Source of the DNA: Aristolochia californica
Taxonomy: Eukaryota; Streptophyta; Magnoliopsida; Piperales; Aristolochiaceae
Assembly: GCA_029961685.1 (NCBI GenBank)
Contig: JARWKL010000009.1
Location: forward strand, 32,733,708 to 32,797,707
DNA length: 64,000 nucleotides
Direction of reading: 5' to 3'
Shown here: positions 1-13,400 of the stretch, piece by piece
How the letters are laid out: every line of letters starts with the position of its first letter
How positions within the stretch are numbered: the first letter of the stretch is position 1
Position numbers and translations under genes: made by a program
The notes under the pieces: generated by a model
What the model saw: only the letters and a program-made list of their open reading frames with translations
What the model was told of the DNA's origin: nothing
The model's database searches: none

Positions 1-289
1 TGTTTCAAGGGTATTTTTGTTATTTTACTGATGTAAAATCTACTCATAGTAGCCATATAGTATGTTAGGAAGTTCATCTACTAGTATGTCTTGTTTTCTA
101 AACTTTCTATAGCTTTAAAGTGGATGAACTCATGTAATGAGGGGCATTATTGACTTGTTGCCCTCAGGTTCTACTTAAGTGATATAAAATGGAGTTAAGG
201 GTTGAGTTCTCCCCCTAACATGTGCAGCCTCCGAATTTGCTCTTCTTCATTCCCTTCTTTCTCTCTCTATTCTTCCTTCCCTTCTCTTC

Positions 290-835
290 TATTACTTCAA
301 TTTCATGTTTTCTCTACACACTTCTTATCTCTTATCAACGTGGGGCTATTCTTATTCAATATTTTCCCTTACACCCAGGCTTACACATAACATGCCTAAG
401 ATGTGACACAAACTCATGACAGAGCACAAACTGAGCCTGGGCCCAACCAGACATCTTGCTCTGATGTTACTTATGGGATGGAGCCCAATTCTATCCCAAA
501 ATGATTAGTCACTTTTTTTTTTTTTTGTTGTTGAAAAGAAGTGCATTAATTAAGGTCTGAAGGCATAGAAACAAACAAGGCAAAAGCTAAGAGAGGGGAC
601 ACCTTACCATGAATGATTGGAGGGTATCCCCTCTTTAGCCAAGGAGTCAGCAAAACCATTAGTCAATCTCAGAAAATGGGACCAAACAAACAGGGGATAA
701 AAGGTCCTGAATTTTTTTTTAAAAAAAGACCAATTATTCAATATTATAAGTAGCCACTTATGAAAACTACTACTCAACATTATGACCCAATAATATTTCT
801 TAATTTTTTTTAATTTGGGACGATTCCCACTCAAG
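290..835 (-). mobile_element. TRIM family 1 copy interrupted by a LINE tail
   Basis: Minus-strand order: 5' LTR part 835-735 (GGTCATAATGTTGAGTAGTA, AAGTGGCTAC), LINE insert, rest of 5' LTR 511-470 (ATCATTTTGGGATAGAAT), primer site relic TAACATCAGAGCAAG near 465, centre with CATCTTAGGCATGTTATGTG, and an eroded 3' LTR near 355-290 (AAGAATAGCCCCACGTTGAT). Confidence 0.75.
510..715 (-). mobile_element. LINE 3' end inserted in the TRIM LTR
   Basis: The minus strand gives FVWSHFLRLTNGFADSLAKE and GIPSNHSW, the end of a LINE RNase H, then a 3' UTR and a 14-base A tail (plus T-run 512-525). AGTGACTA beside the tail and AGTGGCTA near 752-759 form a probable target duplication. Confidence 0.8.
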
Positions 836-1245
836 AAAAAACATATGCTTTCTTTTCAGGTATATGCATAAGGCCATAGTTGTAAAACTCTGCCTTACAT
901 AAGTGTTAATGGGACATTGGTCAAAGTCAACATTTCACACTGGTATACTGAAAATATATCGTGAAGCACAGGCTGGAAACCTAGACACTGATCCATGAAC
1001 TGAGAGAATACTTTTTGACAGTGACAAAAACTAAAAGTATTAAATCTCATAATATTTAGTTTCAGTGAACTACGGTGATGGTGACAGTTCATGGTTATTA
1101 ACGACCCATTATTTTCAAGTCTGTAACCTTCCAGCTTGTGCTCCTTAATAGTGGGTTATAATTTTAACTTTTTATATTTTAAATAAAAATACATGTTCTA
1201 TAAATATTTGTTTCTTAGCTTTTTTATGAGCAACAGACAGATTAC

Positions 1246-1403
1246 CTGTTCCACATATCTCCAGCATACCACATCTCCAAAAAGCACTCCAAACCACGTT
1301 TTCTGAGGTAGGTAGCCTTGGCATCATCTTGAGAAGCTCGAATTCTTTGTGCCACCTCATCTCTTAGACCTGGACTTCCTGAGATTATAACAGCTCCAGC
1401 AAT
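1246..1403 (-). CDS. PHYLLO: PHYLLO exon 26: MenH continued, last exon in the window
   Basis: Residues 1545-1596 plus two bases. It contains [16 protein letters not shown], then [14 protein letters not shown], typical of the MenH strand after the nucleophile elbow and its cap. I chose the acceptor AAAG/ATT because it aligns without gap to the SNKIEGAV region of Arabidopsis; a TAG six bases upstream (start 1409) would add Thr-Lys. The donor is AACAG/GTAATC. No further MenH exon was found in 1-1245. Confidence 0.9.
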
Positions 1404-4400
1404 CTTTGTCTACATAAAAAATGTAGTAAGTACCTAGATGCAGAAGAGTAAATCTAGTTCTGCATTCATCCTCAATATTGAATCAAGTCATTCGATTAGG
1501 TGGAGCTCTTGTTATTATAAAATGATAAAATTGTCCCTGCTAACATAATAAGGGACGTGAACATATCAACTATCCCAGAATTATTCAAAGGTGCAAACTA
1601 CGGAATACATCCCCCAGCAAGCATGAAGTCACAAAGCTACCTTGTCACTGCAACGGAGGGCCATATAAAGGGCAAGCCTTGCTCCCATTGAATATCCAAC
1701 CAGGATAATACTTTTTGGAGTCATGTCATTGACAACTTTATTCAAAATATCTGCCATAAGTTCTATTGTCAGGCTTAGCTCTCTTTCATTTTCATTGCCA
1801 ACAAGTTCCTTAAGTTTTGACCTTCCATGGCCTGGAAGATTGACAGAGATGCACCGTGCACTGGCAGAAAGGCCCTTCATTATAGGAATCCAATCTTCTC
1901 CAGTCCCAAGAAAGCCATGCAGAAAAACAATTAACTTCTCCTGCAAAAAACCGAATAGCAGAAAAGAAAAAGGATCTCAGAAACTGGAACACAAAATTTA
2001 AACAAAAAAAGCACGAAATAGACCTTCCAGTAAACTCAACTTTTCTCAGCACTAAGAAACCTCAATTTTGAGTGGAAAAACAAAAGGGTCCTACAGAAAA
2101 AACCAGAAAAAATGCACGGAAGAAAAGAACAGATCACCAATCACACAAAATGAGATCTATTTGATGGGAGGGGGACGGAGAAGGGTTGGATGATGGATGG
2201 GGGTAAACAAAGAGAAGGCAGAGAACTGAGCCAAGCACACATGCAAAGAATAGGCAACTTGATTACACCCACAAGAAGGCACTATTGGCAAATTCTGTAG
2301 CTAAATGAACTTTCCGAGATGGCACAAGTGAAATTCAGGTTAATGAAATATATCTTGGACAACTATTAAGCTCGGGTAGATAAGAAGTAAGATAACAGAG
2401 AGAAGGAGAAGAAAGTAGTACAAAGGACAAAGAAGAAGAAGAAAGAAAAGAAGAATTTTGTGTATGTGGCTGAACCCACTCAACTAGGGTTCCATACTCA
2501 GCTTGCATGATTTCATTACTTTTATAGTCTTCAAAATACAAAGTTACTATACAGCCCCTGAGGCTACAAAAGGATATAGAGAGAAAAAATTAAAATTATG
2601 CTAATTGCTTATACATATTGTTGAATTTATGGAAAAGAGAAAACTTCATTGACTTGATGCAATCTAAGTACATGAACCCCTATTTATAATAGAGGAAAGT
2701 AGTAGAGTCCAATTACAATTAAACTACCCTTGTCCCAATTACACCCTAACTCTTAACACTCGAAGATAAGTCCTAACATAATTAAATAACTCAACATAAC
2801 TAAAACACCTTTAAACTGAGACTCTTCAATGAGACCTCCTTTTGTGAGATTCTTGTAAAACTCCACCATATTAATTCTGGCTCTGTGAGACCTCTTACTG
2901 TGAGAGTCATGTAAGAGCCTTCCATATCTTCTCTTCAACACTCCCCCTCAAGCTAGGAGGTAATGGCAGTGATCCCAGCTTAAACCAAATAATAGAGATG
3001 TAGTAATAAGCTCCTCTATTAGTGTCTGAACACCGACTCTCAAAGGTAGAAATGGCTAATAAAACATAAGTCGAAACCAAATTCAAAGGATTTCAAACAA
3101 ATATAGTGATAATAATCACTAAAGTCGGTAATGCCTGTCATTCACAAGACGACGATAAAAGACCCATAGGTACCAATAAAAAATCTCAATAAATTTACCC
3201 ATATAAATAAAAGGGGCCAACCAAAGCAATGCTTCAAAAGGGTTTGGCCAAAGGGTAAGTGAGAGTCAAATAAAGAATGGTAAGAGTAAGTCTGCCAAAT
3301 AACAATAACATGATAATGGGAATCAAAGGAAGATAAGATGATGGAGCCACAATGTTCTTTATTCAAATCTTCATCAGAATAACCAATGATGACAATAGTC
3401 AACAACCGAGGGGTCTTTCTATAATAATGTCTCAGTCAAAGAGACACAATAGCAACAACGGATATGGGCCCATGCCCAAATAACACGTACCAAATAATGA
3501 AAGTCCTTAATAAGGACACATGAAATAATCTGTTGTGAGTCCATCCCTGAATAAGGGAAGCTTCCATACTTCTGATATCAATATCTCCAAAAATATAACT
3601 TAGAATCACAAACAGTTTGTTGATAAAAAAACTAGACTCAAATATCTTTAATTTGATAACAAATTTGACATAAAAACTTTCGTTCCTGAATCTTTTATGA
3701 TCTTTTGATTCTCTTTTTCTGTATCAAAACCCTTGCCGACTCCAATGCGAATATCTCCTTAAAATATAGATTAGATTGATATGAAATTTTCTCCTTCTAA
3801 AACTAGACTTCAATACCTTTCATCCAGGTATAATTTCTGTTCATAAAATATACTTCTTTTGAGAAAAATAAGTTGATAGATTTCGGAATCTATAATCTGG
3901 CCAAACTAAGTCTCTTTCTTCTTTGGCCATTGACCATTGACTCTCCTAAGATCAACATCTCCATCTAGAAAATTCAGATTGAGAATTGGTTGAATAAGTA
4001 AGAAAATAGACATAGATATTTCTTTGGATATATAGTTCTCTGTGTAAAGTCTCATTCTTGATTGCATAAGCTGCCTCGAAAGTTGAAGTTTTTTGCTGTT
4101 GCTCGAACCTCTCTTGCAATCTGACTTTTGCTGCTTCAAATATTGATTTCTCTTTGTAGAAACTCTGATTGCCAAAATTCGTTTTTCGTGGGAAAGTAGA
4201 CTCGAATATCTTTCTGTCAATATATAATATGCAATATTAAAAGCTCAGTATAGAGGTGAAAACGCAAAGCAAACAACGGGTACAGGGACTGAAAAGAGAA
4301 AAAAAAGATAAATACGAACCTAAACTGCTAGAGATAATAGATCAGAAAAACTATTATGGAAAAGAGAAAACTTCATTGACTTGATGTAGTTTGAGTACAT

Positions 4401-7400
4401 GAACCCCTATTTATAATAGAGGAAAGTAGTAGAGTCCAATTACAATTAAACTACCCTTGTCCCAATTATACCCAAACTCTAATACTTGGAGATGAGTCTG
4501 TTAAGCACCCAGTCAATACTACCCAAAAGACCGGTCTGTTAGGAGTGGAAGGCATAGGTACTTAACCCCATGACCATAACAGTACACCCTGCCCGCCCGA
4601 GCCAACGACCATGGCACCAATAACACAACAACGAGAGCCGGATCAGGATCCCATAATCCCTTACGACCAAACGCCAGGGGAGTGCGGTCGCCCTGCACAC
4701 GCGGGGACTCGAACGCAGGACGTAGTGCCTGCTCTGATACCAAATGTTAAGTACCTAGCCAATACTACCCAAAAGACCGGTCTGTTAGGAGCGGAAGGCA
4801 TAGGTACTTAACCCCAGGACCATAACAGAGTCCTAGCATAATTAAATAACTCAACATAAATAGAAGACTAACATAACTAAACCACCTTTAAACTGAGACT
4901 CCTCTGTGAGACTTCTGTAAAACTTCACCCTATTCATTTTGGCTCTATGAGACTTCTTATTGTGAGATTCATGTAAGAGTCTTCCATATCTTCTCTTCAA
5001 CACATAAAATAATGCAACTTTTCTAACAACTTGGTCTTTAGTCCTCACATGAGTAGCTATTTTTTCAATAACAACTTGGTCTTTGATAAAGTGGCAATCT
5101 ACTTCAATATGTTTAATAAGTTCATAGAATACTGAATTGTTATCAATAAAATAGATACCTAATTATCACAATTCATCACCACGGACAAAGCCACCTGGAA
5201 ACCGAATTCACTCAAGATACGGTACATAAAATGAGTTCACATGCAATATAGGCACATGTCTATATTTGGGCTCAGCACATAGATTTAGACAACACATTTT
5301 GTTTTTTACTTTTCTAAGTGACCAGGTTGCATCCTTACAAAGGTGCAAAAACCAGATGTAGACTTCCTATCTTAGAGCTAGCATAATCTAAATCAAAATA
5401 GCCTAGAACTTTTGTATTACCATTGCATTTGTATAGCAGTCCCTTAATTGGTCCTCCCTTTAAGTAGCGAAGGATTCTAAGTATTGCATCCATATGAACC
5501 CTCTGAGGACTTTCCATGAATGTAATCACTATCCCCTCATTGTTGCTATGACATACATAGAGGTGTAAATGGTACACGGATGAAACAAAGTTAGGCTTAA
5601 TTCGTATACCGTTTTGATTACCATTCCGGTATTTCTATATCTGTTCCATTCGATCATTTTTAAGGCATTCCAATTCCTTTTATTTACCTGGTTAACAACC
5701 AGGCAAACAAGTAAAAAATAAAAAAATAGTAAAAATTAATAAAATTCTTAAAACTTAGAAAAACACAATAACATGTTTATAATGTCAGAAGACAATAAAA
5801 AGTCATATAAAAACATACATAATAAGGTCCCCCTACATATGACCTCTTTATTTGCTTCGTTTTGTAGCTTGACCCTTACTGACTGCAACCTTACATGAAG
5901 ATCAGGTTGACATGAAATTTACTCCTTCTGAAACTAGATTTCAATAGTTTTCATTAAAGTGTAATATTTCTTCACAAAATATACTTCTTTTGAGAAAAAG
6001 AATCTGATAGATGTCGGACTCTGTAATTTGGCCGAACTGAGTATTCTTCCTTCTTTGGCATGACCATTGACTCTTCTGATATTGATATCTCCCTCTAAAT
6101 ACCCAGATTGAGAATTGATTTGATAGATAAGAAAATGCACTTACAAATCTTTCTTTTAACACATAATTCTTCATATAAAGTCTCGTTCTTGATGGCATAA
6201 AACACTTCGAAAGTTAAATTTTTCTGCTGCTACTCGAACCTCTCTTGTAGTCTAACCTTTTCTGCTTCAAATATCGATTTTTCTTTGTAAAAAACTCCGA
6301 TTGATAAAATTCGTTTTGCTCTGGAAAGTAGACTCAAAGATCTTTCCGTCAATATATAATTTACAATATGAAAAGTTTAGTATGGAGGTACGAAGACCAA
6401 GGAAACAATTGGTACAAGGACATGATAGAAAGAAAAAAGGCAAAACACGAAACTAAACTCTAGAGATGATAAACCAGAAAAGGATCACATTATCTCTATC
6501 GGTTGACCGGGTCAACTCACATAACCAACTCTTATACCATGTTGAATTTTTGGAAAAGAGAAACTTCATTGATTTATTGTAATTTGAGTACAATGAACTT
6601 CTATTTATAATAGAGGAAGCAAGTAGATTCTAATTACAATTAAACTACCATTGTCCCATTGACCCCCAAAGTCAAACACTAAAATATAAGTCCTACAACA
6701 ATTGAACATAAGTAGAAGACTAATGTAACTAAAATAACTAAAACACCTTTAACTGAAACTCTTTTGTGAGACTTACTCTTGTGAGACTCCTGTAAGACCC
6801 ATCATACTAATTCTGGCTTTGTGAGACTTCTTGCTGTGAGACTCCTGTAAAAATCTTCTATACCTGCTCTTCTATAGATGTATTTCCTCCTTATGCAAGT
6901 TGGTTAGTCCAAATTGGTTTAGCATATTTTCCCCAACACTTTTGTGAGAAATGATTGGTTTTTCTACAATTTATACATAGCACATGATCTGATTAACCTC
7001 TTCTTGTACTTCCTCTTGGGTATCTTCCAAGACCTCTCCAACCACTTCCTCTTCCAAATGAGCCATATTGCTAATAATTCTCCCCCTTATTGCCAACAAT
7101 TGAAACTGCTGGTCTTGCTCTTGTAAGATTGGCCACAGCATCTTCAAAGGTAGGCTTGTTTATTTGTGCCAATATTTGGGCTTGTAAAGCTTTGTAGTTT
7201 GGACCAATTGCATGTAACAACTGTGTGATTTAATCTCTTCTTTTTGTCTTTCAAGGCAGTTCTACCAGTTTCAAGAGGATAAAACTTTGAAATCTGTTGC
7301 CAAATTGCCTCTAGTTCACCCACAAATTGTAGAAGTGGTGGTTTGTCATCTCTTTTTATAGTGTAAAATTTTGTATACAGCTAGTATATCCTAGAGAACT

Positions 7401-10400
7401 TTTTCTTGAGAGAATCATTTCTTGAGAGCAGTCCATATATCATAGGCAGTTTCACAAAATATAACTCAGTTGCTTGTGTGTGCCTCCTTGCTACTCAAAA
7501 GCCTAGACATAACTTGCAAATTTCCAGCCTTCCAATCTGAGGTAATATTAGAAGGTGGTTCTTCATAAATATATTTTTCTTTCTTCTGAGCTCCAATGTA
7601 GATCTCTGTTGCTGGGGCCCACAAAATATAGTTCTCCCCTTGGAGTTTAACAGTTGTAACTCTCATCCTTGTCTAATGAATTCTCTAAACCAACCATAGG
7701 ATTTATAACATCTCCTTCAGCCAATCTTACACTCCTTGTATTAGACATGAAAAGAAAACTATCAAAGGGACTCAAATTCCAGTAACAAACCTCTCATACA
7801 CACATACAAGGCATAACTATTTCAAATAATCTCAACATACGTTAACAACTCAATGTGGCATCCAAATTATTCAACAGCAACGTGAGTGCATGAGTAACCA
7901 AGAAGATTACTAGAGCAGCGACTCTCCACATAAAACACGAATGTGCATGCATCATAAACTCCAAGTAAATACCTACTTCAGTAAGGACTCTACAACTCAT
8001 AAATATACTGGACAAAACACCCAGCAAGAGAAAGACTAACTTAAATTCTTCAATCCCAGATAACTAGCAACTCGGCCGTAGTCTTCTGCCTCAGACCTGT
8101 GAAATTTTTCCTTCTCGGTTCACCTTCTTTTTATGTGATATCAGCTCTCTTCATTAGAACAAGGATCTGCTACTTATATTATCTGAATCTCTCCACGAGA
8201 ATCCACAAGTATGAGTTGTAGAGTCTAGAATGAGTATATATCTGAAATGAAATTCTCCATGCTTCCACAAGTTCAGGTCAATGAAATATAACTTGGATAG
8301 TTATTAAGTTTGGGTAGATAAGGTAACATAAGAGAAAGAAGAAGATAGAAAAGACAGAGAAGGAAGAAGTAGTGCAAAGGACGAAGAAGAAGAACAGAGA
8401 AAAGAATTTCGTGTATGTGGCTGAACCCACTCAACTAGGGTTCCATGCACAGCTAGTCTGATTTCATTACTTCTATAGTCTCAAAAATATAATTACTATC
8501 CTACCCTAGAGGCAAAAAAGGATATAAAGAGAGAAAATTATAGTTACGCTCATAGCTTTTATACATAAAATAATGCTACTTTTTTCTTTTTTTAGAAAGG
8601 GTGATTTTATTAACAACAAAACAAAGGCAACAAAAACTCAAGGGAGCAAATCCTTTATAACAAGGGATTGGAGGGAAGCTCCCCACTTAGCACGAACATC
8701 AGCAACAGAATTGGCAGATCTACTTTTTTCACAGTAAGGCTGGTAGTTTTGTACAAAATTAACCCAATGAAGGTCAGATGCACTACCTCCTAATAGCTAA
8801 CAATTCAAAGAATACCCCACAAGAAGAGTGCAATAAGGCTTACCTGAACATCTGCTCCAGTGTCCCAAACTTCAAGCACACAAGTGACATCCACACAGTC
8901 AACTTTTACTTGGTATATCTGAACATCTTTGTCATGGTAACTTCTCTGTATTACTTCACTATTAATCTGAACGCTTTGGAGAAGGCAAGCTGCTTCATGT
9001 ACTGAGGCTTCTACCGTCTCACTGTGTGGATGCAAACAAATCTTGAGAGGAGTAATCACATCCTCCTTAAGCCATCGGTAAGTTCCAAGTCCATGAGCTA
9101 CAGTTGAGATCTTTTCTTTCTTCATTTTGCACAAATCTGCATTTTGCTGTTCAAGATAGTGAGCAAACTGTACATAGGTAGCTAAACTAAGACTACTTTC
9201 GAATGTCCCACTAATCACAGCCATTTTGCCATGTTGCTGTGCCCATCTGGCCATTAATGCTGCATTTTCAAAACCTCCAATGATACTTGGTTTGATTACC
9301 TAAATCGAAGCATATGCAAAACATCAATATGAAGGCAAGTCAGTTAAAGCTGATGATACAGATACAGTTTCTTTTAACTCACAATTGCAACTATTCCTGG
9401 ATGCGTAAACTCTGCCAGTTTATCAAGAGGGTCTTCTCTTATATTATCAATAGTTTCATCCAATGCTGCAGGTACACCAGTTTCCTCACAGAACCTGATA
9501 ATATCATCTTCAAACTGCAAGGGTTCCTGAAAGATACATGCACTGGGATGATTTTAACATCAAAGAAAAATCTCAAATCTGATTAGTCTATGCTAGCAGA
9601 AACTGCAGAATGTGAACCAAAGGTGAAAAGACACCATATAGATCATTTGTTTCTATCCTAAGCACCAGGAATCAACTTCTAGTAAACTCAGAGCCGTGCC
9701 CATCCCAACAGACAGTTAAGGTCATAAAATGCTATTGCCATAAATGCAAGACATTATGCTAAATTTCAAAGTCAGTACTCCTGAAATGAAACATGAAAAT
9801 TGTATGATAGTCAAAGCCGTTTCTAAAAATAAAAGTACATTAAAATACCTCAATATATTGCAGGTCGTAACATTTTACTTGAGATCCAAATTGCACAGCT
9901 TCTGCATATGTCCATTTTTTATTTGCATCAACACGAAGTTTGATGTGGTAACTGACTTTCTCTCTAATTTCTTTAACAACAGAAACATCATCATCGGGAT
10001 TTCCTCTGCGTCCAACCTGAAATACAAGCAGTAGTTGATGGCTCATCTATTTCTGAAATGCCTCTGAAACTTGTAAACATAGTTACTAGACATTCTTTGT
10101 GGTGATGGAAAACCGTTTTAGAAACTCTAGTTTAAGGAATCCATAGAAGAATTGGCACCCTTAACCTTATTTGTCATTTTTTGTCCTCAATATATTAAAA
10201 AAATTAAAATAAAGGGTAATTGAATCTTAACAGATTGAACATAACTACCTTTATGATTCTAATTGTACATTCACATCAAGAAATTATCACATATAAGAGA
10301 CCGTGTATGGAAATACCCTAAAGTTACAACCACTATATATCAATAATATTTCTTCAAATTAATTGTGAAAGTGTTAGAAAATATACTGATGGATTTATTT

Positions 10401-13400
10401 TTATTCCTTTCCTTCCAGAGAGCCCAAGGGATATGACCCGCACAGTAGGAGATAAGCAATTTACCGAGCTTGGGGAGCCGAGAGCTGACAAGCAACTAGA
10501 TCATCGAAGGGAGATCGCGAGAGACACAGTAGTGGATCCCAATTTTGTGAAAGAGGCTAGCCCAGACCGACTGGGCAAAGCTGCAATGGAGGAGCACATG
10601 AGTGGCGCTTTCCAGTGAGTTATGGCAAAAGGGGCAAAATAGGTCGGAAACATGAGTCCTGCACCGAAGCAAGACATCGGAAGTGAGGATCTTATTCCAA
10701 CAAGTGCACCAAACAAAGAATCTGGTGCGAGGCAGGGCTTGAAGAGACCAAACAACAATAGTTGGGTGGTGGGGCAGAAAGGCATCATAACCCATCAAGC
10801 GGTTGTAGGCGGAAGCAACAGTAAAGAAGCCCTTGGGCTAGAGCGTCCACATAAGCGCATCAGGAATGGAAGGTCTTATTGTAATATTGGCGAGCTCCGA
10901 ATGAATGTGGGAAGCCTCCAAGGCCTCAGTGTCAGTAAGGCTTCTGCGAAAGTGGAGATTCCAGTCACCCGGATGACACCAAAATTCAGCAAGAGAGGCT
11001 CGGGAGAGAGTAATAGGATTCCAGCAACGACTTATTACCCAACCACCAATCCAACCAAAATTTGGTGCGGAGACCATCTCCGGGGAAGCACTTAACCTCA
11101 GCCCAAAAATGGGGAAGAAGCAGGAAGATTTTCTTCCAAATAGGTGAGAGTTTGTACCATCTACCCCCAGCCAGCCACCAACCATTACACTTATCAGCTT
11201 TGGCAGCCACCAAGGAGTGCCAGATCAGCGAAGGAGAAGTGTTGGAGCACTAGAACCATTTGAGAAGATACATAGAATTGGTGCTTGAGATGCTCCCGAT
11301 GCCGAGGCAGCCAAGGGCCAAATGTTTGTAGATATCGGACCAATTCACCAGATGATACTTCCTCTCCCATTGGGGCCACCCCAAAGGAAGCGCCGCTTGA
11401 GGAATTCCAATCTGCTGGCCACGACAGCAGGGGAGTGGAATAGAAAGAGGTAATAGCTTGGAATTCCATGAAGACAAGATTTATTAAGGGTGAGCTTGCC
11501 GACCTTCTAAAGGAATTTTCTCCACCAAGTGGCAAGCTGACCCTCCATCCGATCAATGACAGAGTTTAGCCTCATTGCCAAGATTCTCAAAATGATCATA
11601 TAAGGTCCTGAGATCAAGCTTATCAGTCTAAAGTCTTTTGCAGTGTTTGTATCAACTTTCTTTGCTACCAAACCGATGAAAGAAGCTCCCAAGTTTTGGA
11701 ATGCAATACTGCTCTTGTAGAAGTCATTCACCATATCAATGATATCATTTTTCAACAAAACCCATCGGATTTGTAGATGTCTAGTGTAGGTATGTTAGGT
11801 TTCTCCGAGGGGGGTTGGGGCTGAAGTAGGAAGAAAGTTGCAGCGAGTAACAACAAATAGACGTCACTGAAAGCCATCACTAGTAGCTGGTATATAGATC
11901 CTCACCAAGATTTGCTTGCTGCGGTAGTGGACGGACTTTAAATCTAGGTTGCAGCTTTGGTAGAACGCAAAGAAGCTGATATGTGTATCATGTACCCAGA
12001 GATCACGGATGCATGGGAAAGAGTTGCCGATGTTGATGGTTTGCTTCAGCTATAGGATGAGATGAAATCAGACAGAGAAATAAAAGGGGTGGCGGATGAA
12101 CAACATCTTTGTTCTTGTTCTGGTAAAAAATTTGAATCCAGCTTCTCCTTGACATCTAAAATTGCCAATCCTAAGAGAAGTTTCCGCATACCTAAAAAAT
12201 CTCAATCTGCTGGCCTTGTTCTGGCCACTATGAATCCTTCTCGCCTTTTTGTTTCGCACAATTTTCCATCATCCCTCAGTGTCCTAGTCCTCCAGCACTT
12301 CATCACCAGCATCAGCTCTAGGTAGTTTCCACTGCATCACCTCTCTATGCTCTAGACCTCTCGCTCTCTCACTCTCTCTGGATTTTCTCCCATTCGCTCG
12401 CTCTCCCACTCCCTCTCCTTTTCGCTCCCTTATGACAACTTTTAGCAAAAAAATATAAAACAACAGAAAATGAAAAATAAAAAAAGGAACAATCCCGCAT
12501 TGACAAAAACTAAAAAGTGTTATTGGGTTATAATGTTGAGTAAAAGACTTCTTAAGTGGCTAGTCATTTTAGAATAGAATCGAGTTTAATCAAAAGGTGG
12601 TATCAGAGCAAGAAGCTTAGGCCCGGTTGTGCTTCATTGTGACGCTTTGTTCATGTCTTAGGCCCATTATGTGTAAGCCTGTGAAGGGGAGTGTTGATTA
12701 GGAATAATCCCACATTGATAAGTTAAGAAGTGCTAGTGGGTTATAATATTTAGCAATAGACTTCCTATGTGGTTAGTCATTTTGGAATAAAACCGAGCTC
12801 TATCCAACATAAAGTATGAATTTTTATTAAAAAATAAAATAAAATTGTGACTTTGCAAATATGATGTCAATATCAATATGTGAGTACATGAAAAGCAATA
12901 ATTATTCCTTATTATCAAATACAAAAATTATTCACCCCTTTTACCTTCAGCTTTATTGTGGTGAACCCTTCATCAACTAGATGAGCAACAACATGAGCAA
13001 CCTCCTTGGGTGAACCACTAGAATCAACAAGAGCACATATCTGTACTCTCCCATCAGTCCCTACCATCTCATCCGCTGAAGACGTGTGTGTCTCAGAACC
13101 TAAAAGTAAATCTGACAAACTGGAACCTTGTCTTGCAGCTAAAGCATTAAGAACAGCCATCTCCAGTCCACTCCTCACACTGGGAAATATTGAACAAGGC
13201 TAGAAAAGACAGAAAATTTATTAGCAATAAAGGATTGAGGCCTATGAAAGACACAAAGTATTAGCAAATTAACAAAACTATCCTTTTTCTTGAAAAAGAA
13301 TAACACTTTCCTTTTAATAGCAGATAAGTTCGTTTACCAGAATTCCTAAGCTTCTCGATATCCAAGAGGCAAAAGAACCCCTGAGTAGAGGTAGATAACA

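Larger units (their letters stand above)
2344..8566 (-). mobile_element. Outer LTR retrotransposon in intron 24, split by nested elements
   Basis: Long direct repeats at 2344-2616 and 8282-8566 share GTGTATGTGGCTGAACCCAC and GGGTTCCAT. Between the second repeat and 6877 the minus strand carries a Copia gag: [15 protein letters not shown] near 7740, then shifted [18 protein letters not shown] near 7640, and [14 protein letters not shown] near 7290. All else between 2617 and 6876 belongs to inserted elements. Primer site and target duplication not found. Confidence 0.7.

Noticed and set aside
895..1092. Possible further MenH exon in 895-1092
   Set aside because: The translation has none of the expected MenH motifs (HPHF, GEKD, GHAVHLE) and no fitting splice pair. 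The remaining exons probably lie left of position 1.
1172..1360. Minus-strand frame of 62 codons inside exon 26
   Set aside because: It is one base out of frame with the MenH reading ([12 protein letters not shown]), which has the conserved sequence and fits the splice phase.
4519..4811. GC-rich open frames on both strands near 4500-4800
   Set aside because: They fall entirely inside a TRIM retroelement, which is non-coding; the high GC gives few stops.
4499..4827. Short array of repeats as a CRISPR candidate
   Set aside because: Only two repeats of 83 bp, with LTR features and a 5-bp target duplication, in a eukaryotic intron.
10652..11095. Plus-strand frame of 147 codons
   Set aside because: It is the opposite strand of a LINE whose zf-RVT and RT thumb motifs read clearly on the minus strand.
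12598..12609. tRNA gene suggested by TGGTATCAGAGC
   Set aside because: This is only the 12-base complement of the initiator-Met tRNA 3' end, used as a primer site by retroelements; no cloverleaf surrounds it.
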